From contig CAUJNA010003316.1 of NCBI GenBank assembly GCA_963377175.1, positions 496,501 to 560,500 on the forward strand: a stretch of DNA of 64,000 nt, read 5' to 3'. Below the pieces are notes generated by a model. The model was not told the origin of the DNA, ran no database searches, and worked only from the letters and a program-made list of their open reading frames with translations. Shown piece by piece: positions 10,576 to 21,652 of this stretch. The translations under genes were made by a program, and so were the position numbers. Position 1 is the stretch's first letter. The number at the start of each line of letters is the position of its first letter. The DNA comes from Effrenium voratum (Eukaryota > Sar > Dinophyceae > Suessiales > Symbiodiniaceae).

Positions 10576-10691
10576 TAGGTCCTCCAGTAGTGCCCCTTTC
10601 ACCCTTTTTTGGCGGAGGGTTCCCCTACTAAAAATAGACTTCCGCAAAAAATCGGGCACCCAGATTGGAACCTCTCTACTGGAGGACCTAG
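10575..10691. mobile_element. MITE family A, copy 3, with perfect 16-bp inverted ends
   Basis: Left end CTAGGTCCTCCAGTAG, right end CTACTGGAGGACCTAG, an exact reverse complement; 117 bp in all. CTAG at both edges could be part of the inverted repeat or a duplicated target. This copy defines the family. Confidence 0.85.
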
Positions 10692-10867
10692 GCAAGTTAC
10701 CTGGCTGCCCCACTAAAAATGGTCTTCCCAAAACAGGGTTCCAATTCTTTTTTTCCAGGGTCACTGAACAACTGAGTGAATTTCAACCCAACAAAATAAG
10801 CCAAGTGGCATCCCCAACAAACCTCCGGAACCCTCCCTCGCAATCCCAAACCACCCCAGAGCTTATT

Positions 10868-10905
10868 TGGCTGTGGCTCAAAAAACCTGTTTAATTTTGA
10901 GCCAC
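10868..10905. mobile_element. Short remnant of repeat family D (TGTGGCTCAAAA ends)
   Basis: GGCTGTGGCTCAAAA and TTTTGAGCCACAG face each other around 10 bases, probably an internally deleted copy of the longer hairpins found at 18.3, 47.7, 47.9 and 56.0 kb. Confidence 0.6.
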
Positions 10906-10960
10906 AGACATTTGGGCGATCGACCCCTACTCAGAACTCGCGCCAGCGAGTTCCCTCAAT

Positions 10961-11033
10961 GGAGGTCAGCGAGCGCCCGCTCTGCACGCAGCGCTTGGGG
11001 CTGTCCACGCGGAAGCCCTCAAACATCAGAAGT
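10961..11033. CDS. GC-rich probable exon, strand unresolved
   Basis: Within 10.93-11.16 kb the DNA has coding-like composition. On + it reads VSERPLCTQRLGLSTRKPSN after AATGGAG; on - it reads GFRVDSPKRCVQSGRSLTSI after GTTTGAG. The minus text looks more like an ASH strand (FRV.SP.R.VQSGRSL), but every secure exon in the region is on +. An earlier plus frame from 10899 is also open for about 90 codons. I cannot decide between them by eye. Confidence 0.3.
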
Positions 11034-11477
11034 CTCCACCTCCCGCGCGAGACCGCGACGCGCGCGACGCTGGACGCAGGAGGAGGCTTCTCACCCCCGC
11101 ACGCCGATGGAGCGGAGGGTGGGGAGGGCCCAGCCGGTCCGGAAGGGGGCGGTGGGGAAGGGCAGGAAGAGGTCTCCGCGTTCTTTTGTTTTTGTTTTCT
11201 TTTGTTTTTTTGTTTTTGTTTTTTCTTTCTGCTGGACTGTTCGAAGGAAATGCGCCACAATCAAAGCACGGGTAGATGAAGGTTAGTAAGGGGCAGTCCC
11301 AGCCGGAAATAGTTGCAGCCGCCTTCTTAATTCTTTATATGGTTCTGGGTAGACCATTTTAATACCGGGTTTTGATTGTGACTCAAATGGGAGTTGGGGT
11401 AGACTTAGGATACATTTTACATCTTACCAGTGACTCAAAGTGAAGCAAACAATAAAATGTACATTCTATAACTGGGC

Positions 11478-11909
11478 CTAACTCCCATCATGGGGGGTTG
11501 TCAAGAATCTGAACACCTCTTTGTACCCAAATGCTTCATCCTTCCCTTGAGCTACAAATGCGGGGGTCCTTCTGTAGTGCCTCTCTAGGGAATTCGCAAA
11601 CTCTCCATGGCCCAGTTTTGCTGAAAAGGACCTGCATTCTGAGTGGCATTGACAGGGCAAGCAAACAGCGGCTGAACCAGTTTTAGAGGTCCCCCTTGCT
11701 TTTACAACCATCGTTGGATGGCATGTGTCAAAGTGTGGCACCCGTTTGTGAAAATACCACGGTCTTGAGTTTTGAGGTGGCCAATATAGAGCCAATCCTT
11801 CGGAGGAGTCTTGTTCACCCATCGACCAACCTCCCTTCAGTGCGTCTAGACCACGTACAGCCGACTCTGCAGCGCTCAAAGAGCTCCAGCTGTACCCTCG
11901 GGACCCCAT
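11478..11909 (-). CDS. Unrecognised 143-codon ATG open frame, minus strand
   Basis: Begins MGSRGYSWSSLSAAESAVRG and ends HDGS-stop. There is no family resemblance and no strong third-position bias. It lies within a 5-kb stretch without confident exons. It could be a decayed mobile-element or retrogene fragment, or chance. Confidence 0.15.
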   Translation of the reverse strand: MGSRGYSWSSLSAAESAVRGLDALKGGWSMGEQDSSEGLALYWPPQNSRPWYFHKRVPHFDTCHPTMVVKARGTSKTGSAAVCLPCQCHSECRSFSAKLGHGEFANSLERHYRRTPAFVAQGKDEAFGYKEVFRFLTTPHDGS

Positions 11910-13189
11910 TTCTTGTCAGAGGTTCTTTTTACAACATGGTCCAGACCCAGTGCGGACATCCCACTCAGATGGTCGTCATTGTCGTTTTGTCATCCAGGGT
12001 CAGCATTGCTAAATCTCCTTGCAGAAAATGACCCTCACCCGGGGAAAAAGACTTCCTCCATCTACCAAAAATAAACCCAGGGACAACCCCCCCCTTTTAA
12101 CAAACCTTGCTCCTTTGGGTTTTAACTGCCCATGTCTTTTTGTAGAACTACACATTCATCGAAGTTAAGTGCTTGTCTTGCTAGCTCACGAACTTACGGC
12201 TTGGCACATACGGAAACGAACCTGCGGGGAGCCTGATACGGTTCGGCATGCTGAATGCATCCAGCTTGTTCTTCCTTCAGCTGGTCAGCCGAACCAGTTG
12301 CTGAATCGATGCAGGCGTTCTGGGGCAAGAAACCTTAATGGACCTTATATACAGCTTTTACAGCTTTGGGGGGGGGGTTGGATCGGCCATTAACTCTGGA
12401 TGAAGCCGGAGGCCCAAAAAAAGACATCCCACATGCAGACAAAGTAATTCTCAGAGGCTTTTAAACCCTAAACCCCAATGTTCCACTTCTGAAATCGACA
12501 TGAAGGCCATGAACCCCACCGTTGTTTGGCGCTTTTCCTTGCCAGTATGTGGATGGTTGCCAAATACATTTCGCACCGATTTGTGTCTCATGGTTGCTTA
12601 AGTGGTGCAGGATTTCGTCCACAATTGGATGAGTTTTCTGGGACCCCGGAAAAGATCTCCAGTGGGTCGATGGGCAAGCGCTCGTCGTTGGGACGACCAG
12701 GGGGGGGCTGGCAAAAGCGGGCCTGGCTTCGGGAAGCACTGCCTTGATGTTGGAAACGAACGGTAAAACACGCTTGCGGTTTCCGGCAGGGCGATGTTGT
12801 GTGCGCTTCTCGCCACTTGAATCGAACATCTGGGCTATGAGGGCAAAATTGTTTTGGCAGGGTCATTTGAGCACTGGCAACACGAGTAGTGGATGAATGG
12901 ACTGAAGGAAGGATGTTTTGGGATCGGTGAGAGGTGATCTGAGCTTGTCTTTGAAGCTTTTGAAGACCTCCAGGGCTTTCAGGTCATTTCTGTCAGCTGG
13001 CATTTGTCTCGTCACCGGATTTGGACTGAACATGTCCAATGAGAGCATCAGCAGTTCAGCACCAGATCACAAGAGTGCTGGGGAATGCAAAGACTCCCTG
13101 TGTTACTGGCCACCCTTTCAAACATGGAGCAATCGCCTCGAGTCAGTGTGTAATCCACCCCTGATGACCAAAAATACAGTGGATGCTAG

Positions 13190-13590
13190 TGCACTAAGTG
13201 CGCGCCCGCAGCTCCAGCTCGAAATTGGCGAGTTTTAAGTACAAGACTCGTATGCGAAGTGCGCTCCCAAGCTCCGGCTGCAAAGTTGCAGCCTTTCAGT
13301 GTCAAAGGAGTGTACGAAGTGCGTTCCCATGGCACGAGGCTCGCAACTTTAAGTCCAAAGTTGTACGCAAGGAGCATTCCCGCAGCTCCGGCTGCAACAT
13401 CGTAAGTGGCTATGTGCAAGGCTGGCGCGCGAAGCGCGCTCCCGCAGCTCCAGCTCAAAAAAGTCGCAACTTTAAAATAGATAAGCAGCACGCAAATTAC
13501 ACATCTGTATATGCAGCACGAAAATCACAACTTGTGAGCACAAAAGTAGTATGCGAAGTACACTTCCGCAGCTAAAACTGCCAGCCTTCT
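13190..13590. repeat. Degenerate tandem repeat, unit about 62 bp
   Basis: GAAGTGCGCTCCC..GCTCCGGCTGCAA..-type blocks recur at about 13192, 13255, 13317, 13370, 13431 and 13555, with CGCAACTTTAA between them. A second short repeat, CATCGTGCGCAACAT, follows at 13690-13750. Confidence 0.7.
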
Positions 13591-14233
13591 TGGGCAGCCA
13601 AGCTGCGCACAGATATGGACAAGAGAGTAAAAAAGGCATTAAGGATTTGGCAAGAGAGGTTGCAGAGCATCTTTCGTAGCATCATGCGCTGCATCGTGCG
13701 CAACGTCATGCAACATCGTGCGCAACATGACGCGCAACATCACGCACAGCTTCGCGTGCCAAGCTTGCGCATCAGAACTGGCAGAAGCCACACTTGCGCA
13801 GGGACATTCACGTGTTTACGATTTGTTTCTCATCAGGTGGGAGAGGTGTCAGAGTTGGTTTAACGTCTTTCTCTGCTTCTGGGCCACCTGTCATCAAGTT
13901 AAACCCAATAATACTATTTGGGGTCTCTTGCCGGGATAACTGTTTGTTTGGGTATTTACAGGGGAACCGAAACATTCTTAGGTGGGGTTTCACGTATTTC
14001 CAATTATTTCCATGGGGTTCTTACCACTGTTTGTTGGTATTTACAGGGATTTTATCTGAACGGTGGTGCGTTGGATGGATTTCGATTCCATCCACACTGG
14101 AGGACACTCGCACCTCTTTCCCTCGCTTTCAAGGCTCTGCCTGGGGCCCCAGTTTTAAAAAAATGGCGCGGAAGGAAAGGCTCGGGCTGGGGCGTATCAT
14201 CATCAGCGGCCAGTTGTTGTTGTCGTCTAGTCT

Positions 14234-14347
14234 GCCACCCAGGTAGACTGAGTCAATCGGATAGTGGAGGGGTTGGTGCGATAACAGTGAGCCACCCAGG
14301 TAGACTGAGTCAATCGGATAGTGGAGGGGTTGGTGCGATAACAGTGA
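14234..14347. repeat. Exact tandem duplication, 57-bp unit x2
   Basis: GCCACCCAGGTAGACTGAG..GATAACAGTGA occurs twice with no mismatch that I can see, so the duplication is recent relative to the decayed repeats around it. Confidence 0.9.
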
Positions 14348-16293
14348 TCCAGCTTGCGGAAAAGGGGGAGGGGGGGTTGCTTATGCCACCCTGCGAAGGT
14401 TCCTTCGGAATAGGGATGTTCATTCTCCTATTTGTCACCCAGTTGGTTTCGAATTTCTTTGGGCTTTTTGAGGGATGATGTGGGCTTTGTTTGAGCTGGT
14501 GCGGGTTGCTTAGGGTTGGTTGAGCTGAGGGATGATTCTGCTCCATAGTTTGGAGTCGGGTGCGGGCATTCCATACAGGGGAGGTTGGTTTCTTTGCTTC
14601 GGCAACATATGCTCATGTGTGATGTGAGTGCTCAGGTAGTAACAGGTATTGACGCCCACAATCAAGCTGCTCCGCGGCTATCGTGTGGGGAAACGCATGC
14701 ATGGCCACATTGACCAATACGACTCCAGGATTCAGGGGGCGTGCGCATTGGTGTTTGCATGATGGTGGTATGTTGGCGCAAGCATAGGCTGAACCATCCT
14801 TTGCCTTGCGTCGCATGAGCGCAGTGGCTAGAGATTGAGGGATGAGCGGCTCAGTGTTGTGGTTTCCAAAAGGTCCGTTTGGCACCCGTTCGAACTGACA
14901 GGTTCCAGCTTGCGTCACACAATGTGTCTAGCAACCTAGAACTTGTTTGTTAGAGCCACCCAAAGGGTCCCCACAGGTCAAGACATAAGATCGGACCCCT
15001 TCGGCGGCATAACCTGATGTTCAACCGAAAGGGGCACCCCTCAAGAGGGATTGCACGGTTGAAATTACTTTACGCGTTACGTACAGTTCAAAAAATACGG
15101 ACCAGGATCAAACACATAGCTGTCGGTTTCTGGCAAACCCGAGCGTCCAAACTCATGTTCAATTTTGGTGCATTTTGCTTGAAATTTAAAGTTAGTCACT
15201 TTGGGTTTTCCGAATTAAACCTCTAAAAGTTAGTCACTTTTAGCAGGGCTTAGCAGATTTCGCAACCGAGTCAACCAAGAGATGTGGCCGAGTCGCTGGA
15301 CTTGGCCGAGGTTCCCAGCAAGTGGTCCAGAACGCTCCCAAAAACACAGGGAAACCCAGGCCTCAACCCGCAAACCAAGCCTGAAATCAATCTCGCACCA
15401 ACCTGAACCAACACCTCACAAAATATACGCTAACCCATACTTCCTAGACCAGGCAACCCATATCCCACCCAGATAAGGTAGCCAGCCCACCCATGCCAGC
15501 CTCAGGTGGCCAGCGTCAGCCACGGGGGAGTGGACGACCTGGCGCTCCATCCAGGGGTCCGCCGGGGTGGGGTCTCGACGGGTTTGCGAAAGCGAGTCTT
15601 CGGTTGCGTGTTGTAAGTTTTCGCTGCAGGACAGCCAGGTTTTCCCCGGCATTTGAGTCCCCTGCGAAATTGCGAAACGACGTCTGCAGCTCGGTCAAGA
15701 TATCCAGTCTATGGTCAGTTTGTGTCAAGGTTTCGGGACATGGGGACTCACACATTTTTCCACCCGACTTGGGGGAGTTCCATGAGCAGAACTGCATATT
15801 TTGAGTGTGCAGCATGTACTATTTCGAGCAGAGGGTTTCGGCATTGAATGGCGCAGTTGTCTTTAGGCGGGGGACAAGTCGGCCCTTTTTGATCCACCGC
15901 ACTCTGCTTTTGATGTTGGAATACTCCCAGGACTGCAATACCGAACACGGGGAATCCTGGTATGTTTACCAATTCAGTGGGTGAGATGGGATACTTAGTT
16001 GGCGGCTATGTTTTTGCACCGCAACCGTGGCATACAATCAGCTCCAGCTTTTCAAGTAGTTCCCTTGTTTCAATGCTTCAGTCCCGCTAGACCTGACCAG
16101 CGGAAGGGACTGGGGGCTTTTCTCAACAGGAAGCAAAGTCACCGCAGATCACCATGAGGTGTTTTGCTGCCAACAGAAGAAACCGTCAGCCAAACACCAG
16201 GTAGTGGGAATGTTTAAACATGTTGGGCCCCCACTTTTCGTTGCCTGCGCGACGTGCTACGCCATCGTGTGCAAGCTCATGGCGACCTAGCAG

Positions 16294-16353
16294 CCGGGTT
16301 GGTGGAGAAGAGCGTCACCCTCCGGAGCTCTGATAATTTTGCGCAGTACAAGT
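16294..16353 (+). CDS. ASH-domain exon VTLRSSDNFAQYK
   Basis: GACCTAGCAG / GLVEKSVTLRSSDNFAQYK + T / GTAAGTG, a fully canonical donor. V-T-L-x-x-x-D-N-F is a typical first strand of an ASH repeat. The frame is open further upstream (from 16254), so the acceptor could be earlier. The single T left over pairs with TT at the start of the exon at 16797. Confidence 0.65.
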
Positions 16354-16480
16354 GTAAGTGTGTGTGTGTGTTGCTGCTTGATTGTTTTTTTGTGGACAAT
16401 TGCCTGTTTCTGCAGCTCCCGGCAAGCAAAGCACCCCGAACACAAAGCACACGCCCATTCTGACGAACCCAATGATGAAG

Positions 16481-16626
16481 CAAAGTGTTGCCCAAAAAAG
16501 TACGTGGTAAAGAAGAAGCTTCTAATGCGTATACATTGGTTGAACATTTAAACATGTAAAGTGTTGCCAAACATACATGGAAAAGAAGCTTCTGATGTAC
16601 TACATTGGTTGAACATTTAAACTTGT
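16481..16626. repeat. Imperfect tandem duplication, unit about 72 bp
   Basis: AAGTGTTGCC..AAGAAGCTTCT..ACATTGGTTGAACATTTAAAC is present twice with scattered differences. It directly precedes a dispersed repeat at 16624-16738. Confidence 0.75.
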
Positions 16627-16738
16627 CCAGGGCTCCTTAAAAGATACATTTTGCCAATTGAAACAAGGGTGTTTCCACCAAAACAAAGGGACACCACCAT
16701 TTACAAGGCAATGTTAAGGTGTATAATGCATCCGGATC
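16624..16738. repeat. Dispersed 115-bp repeat, copy 1
   Basis: CAGGGCTCCTTAAAAGATACATTT..GACACCACCATTTACAAGGCAATGTT.AGGTGTATAATG recurs at 46555-46669 with small differences in the same orientation. Non-coding. Confidence 0.8.
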
Positions 16739-16796
16739 CCTGTTGTCAACCCCGATCATTTTTCCCGTTTTTCTTCCCATGACGCGCTCGCGCCAG

Positions 16797-16866
16797 TTAC
16801 CCAGCAGCCCGGCCGCCTCCACCTCGGCCAGCTGGGCCAGCTTCACCACAAGGCGCTCGCGCTTCG
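16797..16866 (+). CDS. ASH-series exon, phase-matched to the previous one
   Basis: The pyrimidine tract ATTTTTCCCGTTTTTCTTCCC, then GCGCCAG, then TT plus TQQPGRLHLGQLGQLHHK.., with GC donors at AAG/GCGCTC or CG/GCGGAT. Phase joins the T left at 16353. The minus strand also reads well (VVKLAQLAEVEAAGLLGNW), but it lacks a pyrimidine tract before its acceptor, so + is preferred. Family membership is inferred from context. Confidence 0.45.
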
Positions 16867-17637
16867 GCGGATTCTTTTGGCAACACGCGTCCGAGTCACG
16901 TGCATCAAATTGGTATAGTTCTAGGGGATGATTCCTTTTCCATCCTTTTCAAGCATCAATCCTTCTTTTCAACCACCGGATCCGTTTTCCCAGGGTTTTC
17001 TGGAAAGAAGGATCCCTGAGTAGTACCCCACAACCTCGTTCTGATTATGGACCCTGTACTCAGCTTGCGCTCTCTTGGACAGCCACACTTGCAGATTGTG
17101 CCTCTTGGCTTTGTTGAGTCCAAGTTTGCGACAAGCCAGGGACGCCCCAGGTAGGTTTCATGTTGGCGGGAGGGTACGTGCCCCTGTGTACCCCGTATTG
17201 ACACGGGTTTGTCTGAAAAAGGGTGACATACTTTTGTGGAAAGATCAATGGTATTCCTGACCATTTGACGATGTGTGGGCGAAATATGACGACCCCTGTT
17301 TGGCAGCCATTCTGAGTGATACCAGCACAAATCTCTTTGAAGTGACAAGGAAGGACGGGATTGCCCCCTTTGGTAGCACGGATTTCTCACAAGGGTGCGC
17401 TGCCACTTGGCAGTATGCTCAGTCGCCCAAAACAGACCTTTGGACCTTTTGGTTTCCCTGACTTGGTCCATTTTCCGTTAACCCTTTTCTTCTGGGTCCT
17501 TTGGGCAGGAATTGCGTATGGTGGCTTCGCAAGAAAGAAACAATCCCCTCCGGCCACAGACATGGAGTCTGACGGCGGGTCACGTCAAGGGGAACAAACT
17601 GTTTGCCAGAGGGATTCTCCAGTTTCCGCGCTTGTAG

Positions 17638-17835
17638 GGAGGGTGAGAAAGAAGAGCACAACCTGGCCCTTCCCATCTTGAACTTCGCGAGTCCAATATG
17701 GACGTCTCCGAATGAGATCGATCTATTTGTTCAAGAGCTTTGGAAGCACAATGTGGGCATCATAGTCAGCGGCTACCCTCCAAGAACACGCAAGCACATC
17801 GATCCCAGCTTTGGTCTATGTCCATTTTCCCGAAA
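17638..17835 (+). CDS. Possible longer exon, phase-compatible with neighbours
   Basis: CGCGCTTGTAG precedes an open reading of 65 codons (EGEKEEHNLALPILNFASPI ... NEIDLFVQELWKHNVG ...) ending AA before GTGCGT. Entry phase 2 and exit phase 2 fit the exons at 16797 and 17935. Codon bias is weaker than in neighbouring exons and I recognise no domain. It could be a lineage-specific linker or a chance frame. Confidence 0.35.
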
Positions 17836-17934
17836 GTGCGTCCTTTTTTGTTCGGGGCGTCTTCTTGGGGGTGTCGCAAATGGGGCGCCGGGGTTTCGCA
17901 TGGGGCGACTGTCGCACCGGCGACTCCGCGCCAG

Positions 17935-17977
17935 TGGCGTCGGGGACAACACGCTGCAGGAGGTGGAGCTGAGCCAG
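17935..17977 (+). CDS. ASH-domain exon DNTLQEVELSQ
   Basis: GACTCCGCGCCAG / T + GVGDNTLQEVELSQ / GC donor (a GTAAAC donor at 17991 would add ARTGG). Joined in phase 0 to VFDILPIYGKLEPGE at 18912 it gives a natural ASH strand pair. Confidence 0.6.
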
Positions 17978-18324
17978 GCGAGAACGGGCGGTAAACACTC
18001 CTTGGAAATTTGCTTGCTTCCATTTGCCTGTCTTGAATAGCGGTACTGGTTATTGTCTTATTTTCCCCTTGTTGGTGTGGAATTTGTGAATGCTTTGCTT
18101 GCTTCCATGTGCTGACTTGTTTTTGCCTTCTTTTCCCCTTGTGGTGTTAAATGGAATCAAATTCACAACTGAAATGAATGGCGGTACGGGTCATTTTCTT
18201 GTTCTTCCCCCTGGTGTTAAATGGAACCGATTTCACTACCGGAGACTTCAACATGTCACGAGCCGGAAGCCAAGAGAAACCTGATGAGGGATCCTCGTTT
18301 AGGTGTCAAGGGTGCAGATACCCT

Positions 18325-18434
18325 ATGTGGCTGTGGGTCAAAAATAGGTACTAACATGGCACCCTGGTAAATGGAAACAATGACTAAAACCTGTGGTCCG
18401 ATTCCTGCTGGTTTAATTTTGACCCATACCCATG
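18325..18434. mobile_element. Repeat family D, hairpin with GTGGCTGTGGGTCAAAA ends
   Basis: ATGTGGCTGTGGGTCAAAAA at left; TTTTGACCCATACCCATG at right. The interior GGTAAATGGAAAC..AAAACCTG.GGTCC matches copies at 58.53 and, inverted, at 47.9 and 56.0 kb. Confidence 0.7.
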
Positions 18435-18911
18435 TAAGTAATGGCAGTGTTTCCGGTAGCAATTAAGCTTTTCTCTGATTTTGTCCGAACCCGAACAGGG
18501 GTTTGCAGGCAACCTTACCAACCCCAAGGGTGTTGTGACGAACATACGGCACCTGGACCATCATTTTCCAGGCACTCTCCCTGCAGGTGCTATCTTAGGA
18601 AGAATGGCCACATTCCCTTTTTGTCGGTCATGGTCATAAGTTCCTCTTATACTTTAGCTTCTGGGCCGTCCTCAGTTCCGCTAAAAGTGTTTAACTTTTA
18701 CTGGGTTAAATGCCCCCCCTAAAACCAAGTAAACACCGGCACAATGGCTTTTTTGTTTTTTTGTTTTTTTTTAAACAGATCTCGCCAACCAAGAGGCCCA
18801 CTCAGAATTCCCATGATTTTTTGTTTGGTTCGGGTCTAACCAAGACGCCCACCCAGAATTCCCATGGTTCCCGAACCGCTCGGTGTGTTTGGTTTGGGTC
18901 TCACCTGACAG

Positions 18912-18982
18912 GTCTTCGACATCTTGCCCATCTACGGCAAGCTGGAGCCCGGCGAGACCCAGGTTGCCACCTTCACGTGCGC
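18912..18982 (+). CDS. ASH-domain exon VFDILPIYGKLEPGE
   Basis: Acceptor TCACCTGACAG, then VFDILPIYGKLEPGETQVAT and FTC. F-x-I-x-P-x-x-G-x-L-x-P-G-E is the most diagnostic ASH/MSP motif and is repeated throughout HYDIN. Possible donors are T/GCGCGA (18978), TGC/GCGAG and GC/GAGAGT. The last (18982) is the one that restores phase to the exon at 20971, giving ..ATFTCA-LPTAPTF... GC3 is very high. Confidence 0.85.
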
Positions 18983-19035
18983 GAGAGTCTTCGCGTCGGC
19001 TTCGGGTTGACCAAGTCTTGAAGGGTGGGCAAGGT

Positions 19036-19163
19036 GCCAATGTGGCTGTGGGTCAAAGCCAATGGGATCCCATTTTAGGGGTAGGTGCACCACCCATTTT
19101 AGAACCTGTGTTAGTGGGGATTGGGATGTTCACTGGGGCTACGGGCTTTTGACCCATGGCCAT
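19036..19163. mobile_element. Repeat family D, subtype with CACCACCCATTTTAGAACC core
   Basis: AATGTGGCTGTGGGTCAAA left and TTTGACCCATGGCCATGT right; the interior GGTAGGTGCACCACCCATTTTAGAACCTG is shared with the copy at 29955-30065. Confidence 0.7.
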
Positions 19164-20845
19164 GTCTCCAACTTTCTTTTTTTTTTGGGGGGGTGACCTG
19201 AAGCCATAAGACAGGGGCCAGGGACCAAGGGGCTCAGATCCATTTTCCGCGGCTGCTCGAAGGATCTTCTCTTCCAATCCCCGAAGGGAAACATGTCCAA
19301 AGCTCCCCCGGCGGTCAGCTTCCATGGCTTGCTGGTGCGTGTCTCGTCATGAGAAATGGAATGACCTTTAACATTCCAACTGGTGGTTTCCTCTAAGGGA
19401 ATCCCTGGGTTCATTCCCACATTCCCTACTGAGCACCGGCAAGATGGTTGATGAGCCAGCGCACTGACGCTTCAATTGATTTCTCAAGTGCGGGGTGCTG
19501 ATGGATGCTACGCTCTAGCCCCGTTTGGCAGCCAACAAAAGAAGCAAGCGTAGCAAACCCAGCAAGTAAAGCCGGGAAAGTGACAGGGAGGGGGATGGCC
19601 TTTGAATTCTTTACATTGTTTTGGCCAGAACGTTGAACCCTGAGGTTCCAATTCCAAGGGCCGATTCCACTACAAATGGCTCGGCCGGTGAAATGGGTTC
19701 AACCAGTGCAGCAGAAAGGGGGGGGTCAAAAGGCACACCCAGGCGGGTTCAGTGAAGGGCCAAAGGTGACTTTCTGTTCAACCCAGGGGCAACAGTAAGC
19801 CCCCTAAACTCGGTGAAAAGCATCACGTATCGAACGTTGACTTGCGGTTGAACGGCCGGGCACGAGAAGGATGCCCGGGCAGGGGTCCAGTTTTGGGTTG
19901 CCGCTCTTTTTTTGGGAAGCCAACTGGGTTGAAGTTTACCTTGGGGTAGCGAAGAAAACGCAACTGGATCTCAAGGAGGGGTTTTGGGAGCGAATTATGT
20001 GGGATCCCCTTGGAAACCCACATTGGATGGTCAAAAGTTCAGAGTCATGTCCGCATTCCCTGCTAAGAAGCATCTCACCCCAGAAAAGAACGGGGTTATT
20101 TGTAGAAGGCGGCACCTTGGGCGGTCAAAACAGGCCCATGTTTTGAGCAGCCCCGGCATTGCTCCCAGAATGTCATGGACGTGTCTTCTTCAAGGTGTAG
20201 GGAAACTTTGTTTGTCCGCCCCGGCACGCACTCACAACAGGTGATGCGGGGGGGTCCTTCTGCGGAGGATGCCCTAAATATTTTGCAAGCAGGGGAGTCA
20301 GGAAACCCTCTACGGACTGTAGTTGCTCTAGTTTACCGTGGGATTTACCATGTGATTCTGGCTCGTTTTCTTGCAATAGGGCAGTGGATCTCCCAAATGA
20401 TCCAACGGGCGCCGGGACTGCTACCCTGCCACCAATCAACATAGAACCCACCAGAGGGTCCCTTCAAAAGGAAAATGGCCTTCCAGAACGTCAGGTTCCA
20501 TGTGAATTTGGTGGGAGAGTAACATCTTTAGAGGGAAACGAGCTACAGGACCACCCTTAATGGATTTGGGGGAGGGCCGGAGAGCTCCATTTGTGGCAAC
20601 TTTCCCTTTGGGGAAAAGAAGTATTATGGAGTTTTGACCCCTGGAGATCTCCATGTATGGCAACCCATTTTCCCTTTTGTAACAAATGTATGGGTTTTTG
20701 ATGCAACGTCACAGGCATCGGGTGTTCAGCAAAAACAAACCATGGCAACCGATTTATGACAAATACATTTTTTTTAAGTAAAAACCATCGCAGGCATCGG
20801 GTGTTCTAGTAAAACCCCAATGAACATGGAATTGGGAACCACGGA

Positions 20846-20970
20846 CTCCCCCCCCCCCACCCCCCATCCCCCCCTCACCCCCACCCCCCCTCACCCCCTC
20901 CCCCCCCAACCCCCCTTCACTCCCCGCCCCCCGAACCCCTCCTCCCCTCACCCCCGCTTCTCCCCCACAG
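20846..20970 (+). promoter_or_regulatory. Extreme ~120-nt polypyrimidine tract at a splice acceptor
   Basis: Almost unbroken C/T (CCCCCACCCCCCATCC..-type runs) leads straight into CCCACAG/C of the exon at 20971. It probably serves as the polypyrimidine tract of that acceptor, though far longer than needed. It also creates spurious Pro-rich and Gly-rich reading frames on both strands. Confidence 0.6.
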
Positions 20971-21094
20971 CCTTCCCACCGCCCCCACCTTCGCGGGCTC
21001 CAGGTACGAAGCCCTGCGCGACCGCTCCTTCAAGGCGGTGGCGGTCTGCATGGTGGACGGCGGCCCCGAGTACGAGGCCTGGCGGCTCAAAAAG
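20971..21094 (+). CDS. ASH-domain exon, FAGSRYEALRDRSFKAVAV
   Basis: After the long C/T tract: C + LPTAPTFAGSRYEALRDRSF, then KAVAVCMVDGGPEYEAWRLKK, with an AAG/GC donor; 124 nt. It enters in phase 2, matching the exon at 18912 if a GA donor is used there, and leaves in phase 0. The next exon (21653) continues VQLKGTAAPCKYNL, the expected end of an ASH domain after G-G-P-E-Y. One of the most secure exons, and absent from ATG-based ORF lists in this frame. Confidence 0.85.
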
Positions 21095-21652
21095 GCAGCA
21101 AAAGGAAAGAGTTCGTAGGGTTGATGCGAGGAAGGAATCCCTTTTTTTCATGTCTTGAGAAGATAGTGCCCTAAACATGATCCATCCCCGTTGTCACCAC
21201 TCGACAATTGCTGGCATGTGTCAAACCGAAGAAGCTGAAAAGCGTACAGGAGTTGTTTTTTGTGGTGCAAAGGCTCGCCTTCACAATTGAAGGCAAACTG
21301 CTCCGGGAATTCTTCGCCGTCTCTCTGGAATTCTTAAATGAGGGCCATGGCTTGATCTGGCACTTCTGGAAACAAGTGAAACCCCAGAGTTGGAAATGTG
21401 TTTTCCCCGAATGGCAAGCTTTCCCGGTTTGCTCTTTTTGTTGCGCATGGACGCAGGCTTTTTGGGGATGGGTTGTGAAAGGAACCCAAACAGAACCAAG
21501 CTTTGGGCGGTTGCCCGAGAGGGACACAAAAAGCCGCAGGGAAAATCGCCTTTTTGGGTTGTAGAGGGAAATCAAGTGGAACACCCGTCTGGTTGGGCAC
21601 TCGGGGTCCATTTTCTCATGAGACACGCAAAGGGAGCCGACCGACGCCGCAG

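Larger units (their letters stand above)
11910..16293. other. Exon-poor intronic stretch, repeat-rich
   Basis: No confident coding sequence. It holds half-copies of MITE family B (12588-12626, 14030-14100), a ~62-bp degenerate tandem repeat (13190-13590), an exact 57-bp duplication (14234-14347) and G/C homopolymers. GC-rich islands at 12.65 and 15.50-15.60 kb were examined but give no convincing frame with splice sites. Confidence 0.5.

Noticed and set aside
10307..10894. 195-codon plus-strand frame
   Set aside because: It runs through a foldback element, MITE A copy 3 and a family D remnant; no codon bias and no domain.
13190..13590. CRISPR-like array
   Set aside because: The units are degenerate tandem repeats without constant repeat/variable spacer structure, and the DNA is eukaryotic.
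16956..17471. 171-codon minus-strand ATG frame suggesting a retroelement
   Set aside because: No reverse transcriptase, integrase or protease motif seen; it overlaps dispersed repeat family E and shows no codon bias.
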